Below, piece after piece: positions 1 to 7,182 of a stretch of 64,000 nucleotides of DNA. Both the position numbers and the translations under genes were made by a program. Positions within the stretch are counted from its first letter, which is position 1; every line of letters starts with the position of its first letter. Source of the DNA: Bradyrhizobium sp. Ash2021 (GTDB lineage Bacteria; Pseudomonadota; Alphaproteobacteria; Rhizobiales; Xanthobacteraceae); contig NZ_CP100604.1 in the NCBI RefSeq assembly GCF_031202265.1, positions 2,772,501 to 2,836,500 of the forward strand. The letters run 5' to 3'. The notes beneath the pieces were generated by a model, which ran no database searches, was not told the DNA's origin, and saw only the letters and a list, made by a program, of their open reading frames with translations.

Positions 1-482
1 GGACCGACCCTCATCTGGCGCCTCGGCTCCTCGCTATGAGCGGCTGGCTGCCGCACGCCCGCACCCCACACGATTAACAACCTCTTATAACGTTTAACTC
101 GCCTTGGAGGTGAAGATCGCGCAACGCTTGCCCATGCAGTCAGGTTCTTCGGAGCTGCCATCTGCAGAGAACGCTCATGCGCGAGACGATGGACCATTTC
201 GCGGCGGCGGAACGCAACGAGGGTTTCAGCAGAGCCGCCTCGCCGCGCGACCGGGCTCTTCATTGTGCACCAAGCGATGTGACGCGTGCTGGACGGAGAG
301 AGAGCGAACGACGGCGAGCACCGCGGAAGAAGAGAAAAGAGAGTGCAATCAAGAGGAAAGTATCATGAGCAATTCAGGCATGATCACGCTCGTCCACCAA
401 CTTATCGGCTCGGATCGGACATCAGAATCATCGCCTTTCTGAAAAGGAAGCTCACCTCATCAAACAACGAGGTCTTGAAGTC
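1..482. other. Intergenic stretch without a supported gene
   Basis: No reading frame here has a convincing product. It contains the first copy of a degenerate direct repeat whose second copy follows the next gene. Short frames exist, but they are rich in Arg, Ser and Glu and resemble no family I know. The region may be the decayed remains of a duplication. Confidence 0.5.
279..447 (+). repeat. Degenerate direct repeat, copy 1
   Basis: This stretch matches 1590-1765 along nearly its whole length, starting at GTGACGCGTGC versus GTGACTCGTGC and ending near GAAAAGG versus GGAAAGGG. One frame in both copies encodes a similar basic tail (VTRAGRRESERRR here, VTRAGQRGSEGRR in copy 2) and ends in a stop overlapping ATGAGC. 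The two copies bracket the SDR gene at 483-1679. Confidence 0.75.
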
Positions 483-1679
483 ATGAACGCGACCAATCAA
501 AGCAAGATCGTTCCAGACAAGGTGCTGGTCACGGGTGCAAGTGGCCTGCTGGGGGTCGCCGCGATCGAGAAGTTTCTCTCCGCCGGCTGGGAGGTGGTCG
601 GCGTCTCACGCCGCAAGCCCGAGCTGCCGAGCGGCCGGGATGTTGAGTTTCTGTCGGTCGATCTGCGGGACGAGGAGACGGCCCGCGTCGCGTTCGAGCC
701 GCTGACTGACATCACGCACATCGCCTACACGGCCCTGCACGAGAAACCCGAGCTGGTCGCTGGCTGGTCGAGCAAGGAACAGATCGAGACCAACAACGCC
801 ATGCTGCGCAACGTCGTGGAACCCATCGTTCGCACCGCGTCCAATTTCCAGCATATCAGCATCCTGCAGGGAACGAAGGTCTACGGCGTGCACCTGCACC
901 CGATCCCTATCCCGGCCCGCGAACGCGATGCCCGCAGGGACCACCAGAACTTCTTTTTCGACCAGGAAGCCTATGTGCGTGAGAGGGGCGCCCGGCACGG
1001 CTTCAGCTACACGGCACTGCGTCCGCAGCTCGTCACCGGTCCCACCCCAGGTGCTTTGAACGTTCTCCCTGCCATCGGTGTCTACGCAGCGATCCGTCGC
1101 GAGAAGGGCGAACCGTTCGGATTTCCTGGCGGTCCGTCGTTCGTCTGGGAAGCCGCCGATGCAGACCTCGTGGCCGACGTGATGGTCTGGGCTGCGCACT
1201 CGCCCAAGGCGGCGAACGAGGCGTTCAACATCACCAATGGCGACGTGTTCGAATGGCGCAATGTGTGGCCGGCCCTGGCCGAAACCCTCGGTGTCGAAAC
1301 CGGGCCTGACATGCCAATGAGTGTGACGGCCTACCTCGAGGAAAACGCGGATATCTGGGACCGGATCGTCGCGAAGTACGATCTTCGCTCGCGGAGCTTA
1401 CGGGAACTGGTTGGCCAGGGGGACCAGCACGCGGACTTCGCGTTCGCCTACGGCGCCCCGGAAGGACCTCGGGCATTCGTGAGTACCGTCAAGCTGCGCC
1501 AGGCTGGGTTCACAAAGACGATTGACACCGAGGACGCCTTCCGGAACGCGCTGCAGTTCCTGATCGACAACAGGCTTCTGCCGCCCGCCGTGACTCGTGC
1601 AGGACAGAGAGGGAGCGAAGGACGGCGAGCACCGCGCGAGGAAAGGAAAGGGAGCGCGATCAAGAGGACTGTTTCATGA
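483..1679 (+). CDS. PRISE-type NAD(P)H-dependent SDR reductase
   Basis: Extended SDR of the progesterone 5-beta-reductase/iridoid-synthase-like (PRISE) family, which reduces C=C bonds of enones or enals in the cytoplasm. The nucleotide-binding motif VTGASGLLG lies at residues 16-24, the family lysine motif QGTKVYG holds K132, and a C-terminal FNITNGDVFEWRNVWP segment is typical. The catalytic tyrosine motif NFYYD reads NFFFD, so the tyrosine equivalent to Digitalis P5betaR Tyr179 is Phe159. The protein has 398 residues. About the last 29, from VTRAGQ on, come from the direct repeat and look like an added basic tail, since the relative at 18397-19455 ends before this point. A related gene lies at the far end of the island. 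Substrate unknown. Confidence 0.85.
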   Translation: MNATNQSKIVPDKVLVTGASGLLGVAAIEKFLSAGWEVVGVSRRKPELPSGRDVEFLSVDLRDEETARVAFEPLTDITHIAYTALHEKPELVAGWSSKEQIETNNAMLRNVVEPIVRTASNFQHISILQGTKVYGVHLHPIPIPARERDARRDHQNFFFDQEAYVRERGARHGFSYTALRPQLVTGPTPGALNVLPAIGVYAAIRREKGEPFGFPGGPSFVWEAADADLVADVMVWAAHSPKAANEAFNITNGDVFEWRNVWPALAETLGVETGPDMPMSVTAYLEENADIWDRIVAKYDLRSRSLRELVGQGDQHADFAFAYGAPEGPRAFVSTVKLRQAGFTKTIDTEDAFRNALQFLIDNRLLPPAVTRAGQRGSEGRRAPREERKGSAIKRTVS

Positions 1680-1765
1680 GCGATCCTCGCACCTCGCATG
1701 ATCACTCTCGTCAATCAACCTCTCGGCCCGGATCGGACGGCAGGATCATCGCTTCCCGGAAAGGG
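1590..1765 (+). repeat. Degenerate direct repeat, copy 2
   Basis: Second copy of the repeat at 279-447. Its first part is read as the C-terminal tail of the preceding SDR and the rest lies in the intergenic region upstream of the AhpD-like gene. Similarity continues through the ATGATCAC and CTCGGATCGGAC segments. Confidence 0.75.
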
Positions 1766-1803
1766 ATCTCTTCGAAGTCGTCGGGCCGATTTGTCGCCAA
1801 GAG

Positions 1804-1826
1804 ATCCATTCCTGATCGGAATGGAT
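1804..1826. promoter_or_regulatory. Putative LysR-type T-N11-A operator, site 1
   Basis: Perfect inverted repeat with 9-bp arms (ATCCATTCC and GGAATGGAT) around the 5-base spacer TGATC. The core ATTCC-N5-GGAAT fits the T-N11-A rule of LysR-type regulators. Its centre is about 98 bp upstream of the AhpD-like start at 1913, a usual position for an activator site. Four further copies lie at 3148, 7066, 9735 and 11096. Confidence 0.65.
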
Positions 1827-1916
1827 GATATCGCTCCGTCGCGCCTGCCGCCGCGGCGGGGAATGGATGATGGTGCGGCCATGGTTTTGGTGCTCAAGAG
1901 AGGAGAAGAGAAATGA
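1821..1916 (+). CDS. Candidate 31-residue upstream ORF before the first AhpD-like gene
   Basis: The ATG overlaps the right arm of the inverted repeat, and the stop overlaps the next start as ATGA. The peptide begins MDDIAPSRLPPRR. The second AhpD-like gene is preceded by a similar frame beginning MNDIAPKRLPRRR. Across the first 13 codons six differences are synonymous third-position changes, which suggests coding selection. There is no good ribosome binding site, and conservation of the operator region could explain the similarity, so this remains tentative. Confidence 0.25.
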   Translation: MDDIAPSRLPPRRGMDDGAAMVLVLKRGEEK

Positions 1917-2488
1917 TCAACGGATTCACGCTTCACGAGACTGCTACCGCGCCCGCACCCTCGGCCGAGATTCTGAGCGGCGTCCAGAAGGCTTGGGGGT
2001 TCGTGCCCAACCTGCACCGCATCCTCGCCGAGAGCCCGGCGGCGCTCGAGGCCTACAGCACGCTCTGGGGCATTGCCGAGAAGACGGGTTTCACGCCGCA
2101 GGAGCGCAACATCGTCTATCTCGCCATCATCTACGAGAACGAGTGCACCTATTGCATGGCGGGTCACACCAACCTCTCGCGCATGGCGAAGGTCGACAAT
2201 GCCGTGATCGCTGCCGTCCGTGAAGGCCGCCCCATTTCTGACGCGAAGCTCGAGGCGCTGCGCCAGTTCGCCGCAAAAGTCACCCGCCAGCGCGGCGTGG
2301 TGAGCCAGGCCGATGTCGCAGCCTTCAAGGCTGCGGGCTACGATAACCGTGCTGTGCTCGACGTGCTCGTCCTCGCCGCGACCAAGCTGATCTCAAACTA
2401 TTCCAACCACCTCGCCGAGACGCCGAACGATTCGTTCATGAAAGGCGCCGAATGGACGCCGCCTGGCAAGCTCAAGCCGGCCGCCTGA
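1913..2488 (+). CDS. AhpD-like carboxymuconolactone decarboxylase family protein (copy 1)
   Basis: All-helical CMD/AhpD family protein of 191 residues. The redox motif ENECTYCMAGH has Cys78 and Cys81 (CxxC) and His85, as in AhpD-type alkylhydroperoxidases, which relay electrons to peroxiredoxins and reduce peroxides. This argues for a thiol-redox role and not ring decarboxylation. The start follows a GAGAGGAGAAG ribosome binding site. A close paralog (about three quarters identical by eye) lies at 3250-3825 with a DUF417 membrane protein between them, so the pair arose by local duplication. Transcription is probably under the LysR box at 1804. The physiological partner is not known. Confidence 0.9.
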   Translation: MINGFTLHETATAPAPSAEILSGVQKAWGFVPNLHRILAESPAALEAYSTLWGIAEKTGFTPQERNIVYLAIIYENECTYCMAGHTNLSRMAKVDNAVIAAVREGRPISDAKLEALRQFAAKVTRQRGVVSQADVAAFKAAGYDNRAVLDVLVLAATKLISNYSNHLAETPNDSFMKGAEWTPPGKLKPAA

Positions 2489-2609
2489 CCGGCATCAAAA
2501 GGCCGCCCTCGCTTGGCGGCGCGGGCGGCGTGGTCCGACAATGAAATCGACTTCCCCGCGGTCGCGTGAAGCGACTGCATGTCGACGCTCGACACAAGGA
2601 GTTACGATA

Positions 2610-3167
2610 ATGAACGCGATTCTCAACACAGCAGTCAGCCCGTTCGTCCTGATCCTTCGCCGGTCCGGCGTGCTCACCGAGGATCTCGACTACCATCTGG
2701 TCCGCGCATCGATGGTGATCATGTTCTTCTTCTTCGGTTACCAGAAGTGGTGGCCGTATGAGGCGGAGCGGCTCGTGCCCTTCATCAGCAATGGTCCGCT
2801 GATCTGGTGGCTGTACCCCGTGTTCGGGCATCAGGGTGCCAGCTGGTTTCTCGGAGTCTCCGAATGGACGTTTGGCGCCCTGCTGCTTGCAGGGTTCTGG
2901 GACAAGCGGCTCGGAATTCTCGGTGCCGCCGGCTCGACCGCGACCTTCATCGCGACCGTCACGATCATCCCCTTCATGCCTGACGGTTGGGATCCTGCGG
3001 CCGGATTTCCGGCGATGACCGGCAACGTCCCGTTCCTGATGAAGGATGTCGTGCTGCTCGCCGTCTCGTTCTATCTCCTGAAGCAGGACGTGGTACGCGT
3101 TGCTCAGCAGGACGCTGTCGCACGGCGCTCGAAAACCGGGGGTCTCGTTCATTCCGGACAGGAATGA
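2610..3167 (+). CDS. DUF417/RclC (YkgB)-like membrane protein
   Basis: Protein of 185 residues with about four hydrophobic segments and the DUF417 hallmark FGYQKWWPYEAERLVPFI near residues 41-58. The family includes E. coli RclC, part of the reactive chlorine species resistance operon, so a role in envelope oxidant stress is plausible but inferred. The start at 2610 is preceded by AAGGAG; a frame extending to 2541 has no such signal. It sits between two AhpD-like paralogs. Its stop codon lies inside the second LysR-type inverted repeat. Confidence 0.8.
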   Translation: MNAILNTAVSPFVLILRRSGVLTEDLDYHLVRASMVIMFFFFGYQKWWPYEAERLVPFISNGPLIWWLYPVFGHQGASWFLGVSEWTFGALLLAGFWDKRLGILGAAGSTATFIATVTIIPFMPDGWDPAAGFPAMTGNVPFLMKDVVLLAVSFYLLKQDVVRVAQQDAVARRSKTGGLVHSGQE

Positions 3168-3168
3168 A
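3148..3168. promoter_or_regulatory. Putative LysR-type T-N11-A operator, site 2
   Basis: Perfect inverted repeat with 8-bp arms, TTCATTCC and GGAATGAA, around spacer GGACA. The core is identical to site 1. The centre is about 92 bp upstream of the second AhpD-like start. It overlaps the stop codon of the DUF417 gene, so the second AhpD-like gene probably has its own promoter. Confidence 0.65.
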
Positions 3169-3253
3169 TGATATTGCCCCAAAGCGACTGCCCCGGCGCC
3201 GGCGGATACCCAAGTTTGTCACCGCCACATCATTCGAAGGAGACGAGAGATGA
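3164..3253 (+). CDS. Candidate 29-residue upstream ORF before the second AhpD-like gene
   Basis: Frame beginning MNDIAPKRLPRRR and ending in a stop that overlaps the start of the next gene as ATGA, as in the frame at 1821-1916. The shared N-terminal part shows mainly synonymous differences. No strong ribosome binding site is visible, and the region also carries the operator, so non-coding conservation is an equal explanation. Confidence 0.25.
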   Translation: MNDIAPKRLPRRRRIPKFVTATSFEGDER

Positions 3254-3825
3254 TCAACGGTTTCACGCTTCACGACACGGCCAGCGCGCCGACGGCATCG
3301 ATCGGGATTCTCGACGGCGTTCAAAAATCCTGGGGGCTCGTTCCGAACCTGCACCGCGTGCTGGCCGAGAGTCCCGCCGCGCTCGAGGCCTATGCCACCT
3401 TGTGGGGAATCGCAGAGAAGACGGCGTTTACGCCGCAAGAACGCAACATCGTCTACATCGCGATCATCTACGAGAACGAGTGCACGTACTGCATGGCCGG
3501 CCACACGAACCTGTCTCGCGTGGCCAAGGTCGAGCCGGAGGCGATCTCCGCCGTCCGCGAAGGGCGTCCGATCGCCGACCCCAAGCTCGAGGCCTTGCGC
3601 CAGTTTGCAGCCAAAGTGACGCGTAATCGCGGTGTCGTCAGCGAGACCGACGTATCCGCCTTCAAGGCGGCGGGCTTCGGCAATGGCGCCATCCTCGACG
3701 TACTCGTCCTCGCCGCGACCAAGCTGATCTCGAACTACACCAACCACCTCGCGCAGACGCCCCTTGATCCGTTCATGAAGGGCGCCGAGTGGAACGCGCC
3801 CGGCAAACTGAAGGCCGCCGCCTGA
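3250..3825 (+). CDS. AhpD-like carboxymuconolactone decarboxylase family protein (copy 2)
   Basis: Paralog of the 191-residue protein at 1913, with the same length and the same ENECTYCMAGH motif (Cys78, Cys81, His85), so a CxxC-dependent peroxidase or disulfide reductase role is expected. The ribosome binding site is GAAGGAGACGAG. Changes from copy 1 are scattered, and the redox centre and its surroundings are unchanged. It is followed by a GC-rich hairpin and then by a GST. Retaining two copies with separate operator boxes suggests dosage or different partners; this is inference. Confidence 0.9.
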   Translation: MINGFTLHDTASAPTASIGILDGVQKSWGLVPNLHRVLAESPAALEAYATLWGIAEKTAFTPQERNIVYIAIIYENECTYCMAGHTNLSRVAKVEPEAISAVREGRPIADPKLEALRQFAAKVTRNRGVVSETDVSAFKAAGFGNGAILDVLVLAATKLISNYTNHLAQTPLDPFMKGAEWNAPGKLKAAA

Positions 3826-3837
3826 CCGCGACCGAGG

Positions 3838-3863
3838 CCGCCCCTTGCCTCCGGCAGGGGCGG
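3838..3863 (+). terminator. GC-rich hairpin after the second AhpD-like gene
   Basis: CCGCCCC pairs with GGGGCGG around a 12-base inner part that also pairs (TTGCC with GGCA). There is no T-run, so it is either a weak terminator or an RNA-stabilising stem. A similar but weaker GCCGCC/GGCGGC hairpin follows the first AhpD-like gene near 2503-2521. Confidence 0.4.
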
Positions 3864-3906
3864 GGTCCGCGGCGTTGCACCTGGCGGACAAGCAGAGGAG
3901 ACCGAA

Positions 3907-4611
3907 ATGATCGACCTTTACTACTGGCCTACGCCCAACGGCCACAAGATCACGATGTTGCTGGAGGAAGCGGGGCTGGACTACACGATCCATCCGGTCG
4001 ATATCAGCGCCGGCGATCAGTTCAAGCCCGACTTCCTCGCCATCTCGCCGAACAACCGCATGCCGGCGATCATCGATACCGCGCCGGCCGACGGCGGCGA
4101 GCCGATCAGCGTGTTCGAGTCCGGCGCTATCCTGTTGTACCTGGCCGAAAAGACCGGCCGCTTCCTGCCGAACGACGTCCGCGGCCGCAAGACCGCGACG
4201 GAGTGGCTGTTCTGGCAGGTGGGCGGGCTGGGACCGATGGCCGGACAGAACCACCATTTCGGCGTCTACGCGCCGAGCAAAATTCCTTACGCGATCGACC
4301 GCTACGTGAAGGAGACGAACCGTCTGTACGGCGTCCTCGACCGTCATCTCGAAAACCGCACGTTCGTCGCCGGCGACGACTACAGTATCGCCGACATGGC
4401 TGCTTATCCCTGGATTGTTCCCTGGAAGCGCCAGCAGCAGAATCTGGACGACTTCCCGAACCTGCGGCGCTGGTTCGATACGGTGCGCGCGCGCCCCGGG
4501 ACGCAGCGGGCCTACGCGAAAGGCGAGCCGTACTCGAGCCGCCCGACGGTTACCGAGGAAGGCAAGAAGATCCTGTTCGGTCAGACCGCCAGCATAGCGC
4601 CGGCAGCATGA
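3907..4611 (+). CDS. Glutathione S-transferase, Nu-class (YfcG/YghU)-like
   Basis: Cytosolic GST of 234 residues. The N-terminal thioredoxin-like domain begins IDLYYWPTPNGHKITMLLEE and contains the motif TPNGHKI used by Nu-class GSTs (disulfide-bond oxidoreductases). FESGAILLYLAEK is the glutathione-binding region, and the C-terminal helical domain has DYSIADMAAYPW. It probably uses glutathione as a disulfide reductant or conjugates electrophiles. The start follows AGAGGAGACCGAA. It lies between the AhpD-like gene and a cupin gene in the same orientation. Nu-class assignment is from motifs only. Confidence 0.88.
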   Translation: MIDLYYWPTPNGHKITMLLEEAGLDYTIHPVDISAGDQFKPDFLAISPNNRMPAIIDTAPADGGEPISVFESGAILLYLAEKTGRFLPNDVRGRKTATEWLFWQVGGLGPMAGQNHHFGVYAPSKIPYAIDRYVKETNRLYGVLDRHLENRTFVAGDDYSIADMAAYPWIVPWKRQQQNLDDFPNLRRWFDTVRARPGTQRAYAKGEPYSSRPTVTEEGKKILFGQTASIAPAA

Positions 4612-4661
4612 CGGGAGAGGCGCGAAATATCCCGACGTCCCATGGCCTCATGGAGGAGAAA

Positions 4662-5228
4662 ATGACGACCAAGTCTTCATCGCAGCAGCAGCAGGCGCCC
4701 GAGCGCCGTTCCATCGATCAGAGCAAGATCGCCTACCAGAAACCTCAGCCCGCAGGCATGGTGTCCGATGTATTCGTCGGCTCCGCGCTGGAGCTTGACG
4801 GGGACGAGCGCGAATGGGTCCCGCAGTCGGACACGGTCGCGTTCAGACCGCTCGTGCTGAACGTGAGCCAGGGCTACTACATCAACATCCTGCGGGTTCG
4901 GTCCTCTGGCGTGCTGTCGCGCCACCGCCATTCCGGACCGGTGCATGCCCTCACGCTGCGCGGAAGATGGCGCTACCTCGAGCACGACTGGATCGCAACC
5001 CCGGGCGACTACGCATTCGAGCCGCCCGGCGAGACGCACACGCTGGTTGTACCGGACGACGTCAAGGAGATGGCCACGCTCTTTCACGTGACGGGCGGGT
5101 ACACCTATGTCGATCCCTACGGTGAGGCGCTCGGATACGAAGACGTTTTCACCAAGCTCGAGCACTCGACCAGGCACTATGAAGCCATCGGGCTCGGCAA
5201 GGAACATGTGAAGAGGATCGTCCGATGA
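4662..5228 (+). CDS. Cupin protein, 2,4'-dihydroxyacetophenone dioxygenase-like
   Basis: Single-domain cupin of 188 residues that I recognise as close to 2,4'-dihydroxyacetophenone dioxygenase, a non-haem iron enzyme that cleaves the C-C bond of alpha-hydroxy aryl ketones. Typical segments are WVPQSD, GVLSRHRHSGPVHALTLRG, with clustered metal-binding His residues, WRYLEHDW and FEPPGETHTLVV, with another ligand His. The N-terminus is Gln/Ser-rich and probably disordered. The start at 4662 follows TGGAGGAG. The last four bases overlap the alpha/beta hydrolase start (ATGA), so the two are translationally coupled and may act in sequence. The substrate may differ from the named compound. Confidence 0.8.
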   Translation: MTTKSSSQQQQAPERRSIDQSKIAYQKPQPAGMVSDVFVGSALELDGDEREWVPQSDTVAFRPLVLNVSQGYYINILRVRSSGVLSRHRHSGPVHALTLRGRWRYLEHDWIATPGDYAFEPPGETHTLVVPDDVKEMATLFHVTGGYTYVDPYGEALGYEDVFTKLEHSTRHYEAIGLGKEHVKRIVR

Positions 5229-6049
5229 CGAGACGCGAGACCGTCGATGTAGGTGGCGTTCCGATCAGCTATCTGACCGCCGGCAAGGGGGGACCCTTGG
5301 TGCTCCTGCTTCATGGCACCTATTGGAGCCGCGTCTGGCAGCCCGTGCTCGACAGCATGGCCGCCGCGGGCCTTCGCCCGGTTGCGGTCGATTTCCCCGG
5401 CTTCGGCCGCTCCGGTGGTGAGCTCACCATGAGCGAGGCTTCGGTCCCGCGTCTCTCTGCCTGGCTTGTGCGCTTCCTCGAGGCACTCGGGCATAAGGGA
5501 CCGGTCATGGTCGCTGGTCACGACATCGGCGGAGGTGTGGCGCAGCATCTTATGCTCGCAGGAACAGTGCAGGTGCCGCGTGCGGCGGTAGTGAACGGCA
5601 TCATGTACGACTCATGGCCGGTGCCCGGCGTCGCCCGCTTCCGGGATCCGGTTGTGGCCGCCGCGACGACGCGGGACGACGTGCTCGCCGCGCGCCGCGT
5701 GTCCGTCGTGAAAGCGCTCGGCCGCCCGGCAAGCGAAGCCGAGATCACCGAATATCTGGAACCCTGGACAGACCCGAGGGTTGCCCGCTCATGGCTGGCG
5801 CTAGCGGGCGCCGCCGACCACCGCTACACCGTGGAGATGCTGCCGGCGCTGCTCCAATCCAGGACGCCGAAGCTCCTGGTCTGGGGCGAGGACGACGAAT
5901 TCCAGACCATCGACTATGCCGAACGTTACGCACGCGAGATTCCGGAAACGAGGCTTGTGCGGATCAAGTCGGCCGGCCACATTCCGATGGAAAATGATCC
6001 CAAAGCGGTAGCGGGAGCTCTGGCCGGGTTCTTTGCCGCCGAACACTGA
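5225..6049 (+). CDS. Alpha/beta hydrolase with Asp nucleophile
   Basis: Alpha/beta-hydrolase of 274 residues. The oxyanion segment is LLHGTYW (His30-Gly31), the nucleophile elbow AGHDIGG puts Asp100 in the nucleophile position, the acid lies in WGEDDEF and the His in SAGHIPMEND. An Asp nucleophile is found in epoxide hydrolases and haloacid or haloalkane dehalogenases, but the Asn and Trp halide-binding residues are absent here (Thr32 follows HG, Ile101 follows Asp). An epoxide hydrolase or C-C/C-halogen hydrolase is possible. It overlaps the cupin gene by 4 bp, suggesting that it handles the cupin's product. Confidence 0.82.
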   Translation: MTRRETVDVGGVPISYLTAGKGGPLVLLLHGTYWSRVWQPVLDSMAAAGLRPVAVDFPGFGRSGGELTMSEASVPRLSAWLVRFLEALGHKGPVMVAGHDIGGGVAQHLMLAGTVQVPRAAVVNGIMYDSWPVPGVARFRDPVVAAATTRDDVLAARRVSVVKALGRPASEAEITEYLEPWTDPRVARSWLALAGAADHRYTVEMLPALLQSRTPKLLVWGEDDEFQTIDYAERYAREIPETRLVRIKSAGHIPMENDPKAVAGALAGFFAAEH

Positions 6050-6061
6050 CGGAGTATACCC

Positions 6062-6997
6062 ATGCGGGTTGCGGTCCTCGACGACTATCAGAACGTAGCG
6101 CAGCAACTCGCCGACTGGTCCGCCGTGCGGCGGCACGCCGAGATCACCGTGTTCAACGACCACCTGGATGATCCCGGTGCGGTCGTAGACCGGCTGCGCC
6201 CGTTCGACGCCGTCTGCGTGATGCGCGAGCGAACTCCGTTGACGAGGGAGATTCTCGAGCAGCTGCCGAGGCTGAAGCTGATCGCGTCGACGGGCCCTCG
6301 CAACGCCTCGATCGACACGCAGGCCGCGGCAGAGCGCGGGATCCTGGTGACCCCGACCGGCTACGACTCCACCCCGACCATCGAGTTCGCCTGGTCGCTG
6401 ATCCTGGCGAGCATGCGGGGCATCGACCGGGAGGCCGCATCGCTGAGGGCCGGCGGATGGCAGACGGGCCTCGGCTCGAACCTGCGAGGCAAAAGCCTTG
6501 GGGTCGTCGGGTTGGGCAATATCGGAAGAGAGGTCGCGCGCATCGGTCTGGCCTTCGGCATGAAGGTGATCGCCTGGAGCCAGAACCTGACCCAGGAGAA
6601 GGCCAGCGCCGCCGGCGCCGCGCTCGTCGACAAGGAGACACTGTTCCGCGAGGCGGATGTCATCACGGTCCATCTCGTCCTGAGCGGGCGCACCAAGGGC
6701 CTGATCGGGACACCCGAACTCGCCCTGATGAAGCCGACGGCGCGGCTGATCAATTCGTCGCGCGGTCCGATTGTCGATCAAGCGGCGTTGATCAAGGCGC
6801 TGCAGGCCCGCACGATCGCGGGTGCGGCCGTCGACGTGTTCGATACCGAGCCCTTGCCCGCCGATCACCCGTTCCGAACGCTGGACAATTTGCTGGCGAC
6901 GCCGCACATCGGCTACGTGACGGAGGAGCTTTATCGCACCTTCTACGGCGACGCTGCCGCCAGCATCGCCGGGTGGCTCGAGGCCAATGCCGCGTGA
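6062..6997 (+). CDS. D-2-hydroxyacid dehydrogenase family protein
   Basis: NAD(P)-dependent 2-hydroxyacid dehydrogenase of 311 residues, including the nucleotide-binding motif GLGNIGREVARIGLAFGM. The catalytic triad is visible: Arg in INSSRGPIVD, Glu in VFDTEPLP and His in ATPHIGYVTEE. The family interconverts 2-oxoacids and D-2-hydroxyacids. It begins 12 bp after the hydrolase stop, so it continues the operon 4662-6997. It could reduce an oxoacid released upstream in the pathway, which is inference. Confidence 0.88.
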   Translation: MRVAVLDDYQNVAQQLADWSAVRRHAEITVFNDHLDDPGAVVDRLRPFDAVCVMRERTPLTREILEQLPRLKLIASTGPRNASIDTQAAAERGILVTPTGYDSTPTIEFAWSLILASMRGIDREAASLRAGGWQTGLGSNLRGKSLGVVGLGNIGREVARIGLAFGMKVIAWSQNLTQEKASAAGAALVDKETLFREADVITVHLVLSGRTKGLIGTPELALMKPTARLINSSRGPIVDQAALIKALQARTIAGAAVDVFDTEPLPADHPFRTLDNLLATPHIGYVTEELYRTFYGDAAASIAGWLEANAA

Positions 6998-7065
6998 AGG
7001 CAAATCTCTCGTGAATATTGACCGCTGCCGTTGATGCGATCCAGAGCCGAGATAACAGCTTTTCC

Positions 7066-7080
7066 ATTCCGGCCTGGAAT
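7066..7080. promoter_or_regulatory. Putative LysR-type T-N11-A operator, site 3
   Basis: ATTCC-GGCCT-GGAAT with perfect 5-bp arms. The centre is about 110 bp upstream of the beta-propeller start at 7183. A second half-box, GGAACGAATGATGTTGC at 7117-7133, resembles the GGAATGGATGATATCGC and GGAATGAATGATATTGC stretches at sites 1 and 2. Confidence 0.6.
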
Positions 7081-7182
7081 AGGTCTTATCCCGGCAAGAG
7101 AGCTACCTCGATTGCAGGAACGAATGATGTTGCGCGTAGGCAATCGTTGGGTGGCGCTGAAGCGCCGCGGGTGAGAAGATCC

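Noticed and set aside
104..442. Forward frame of 112 codons before the first gene
   Set aside because: No family similarity, biased composition, and it runs through a degenerate repeat.
2974..4347. Reverse frame of 457 codons
   Set aside because: Antisense shadow of the AhpD-like and GST genes, which carry clear motifs on the forward strand. High GC favours long antisense frames.
5801..7003. Reverse frame of 400 codons
   Set aside because: Antisense to the D-2-hydroxyacid dehydrogenase and hydrolase genes, without recognisable domains.
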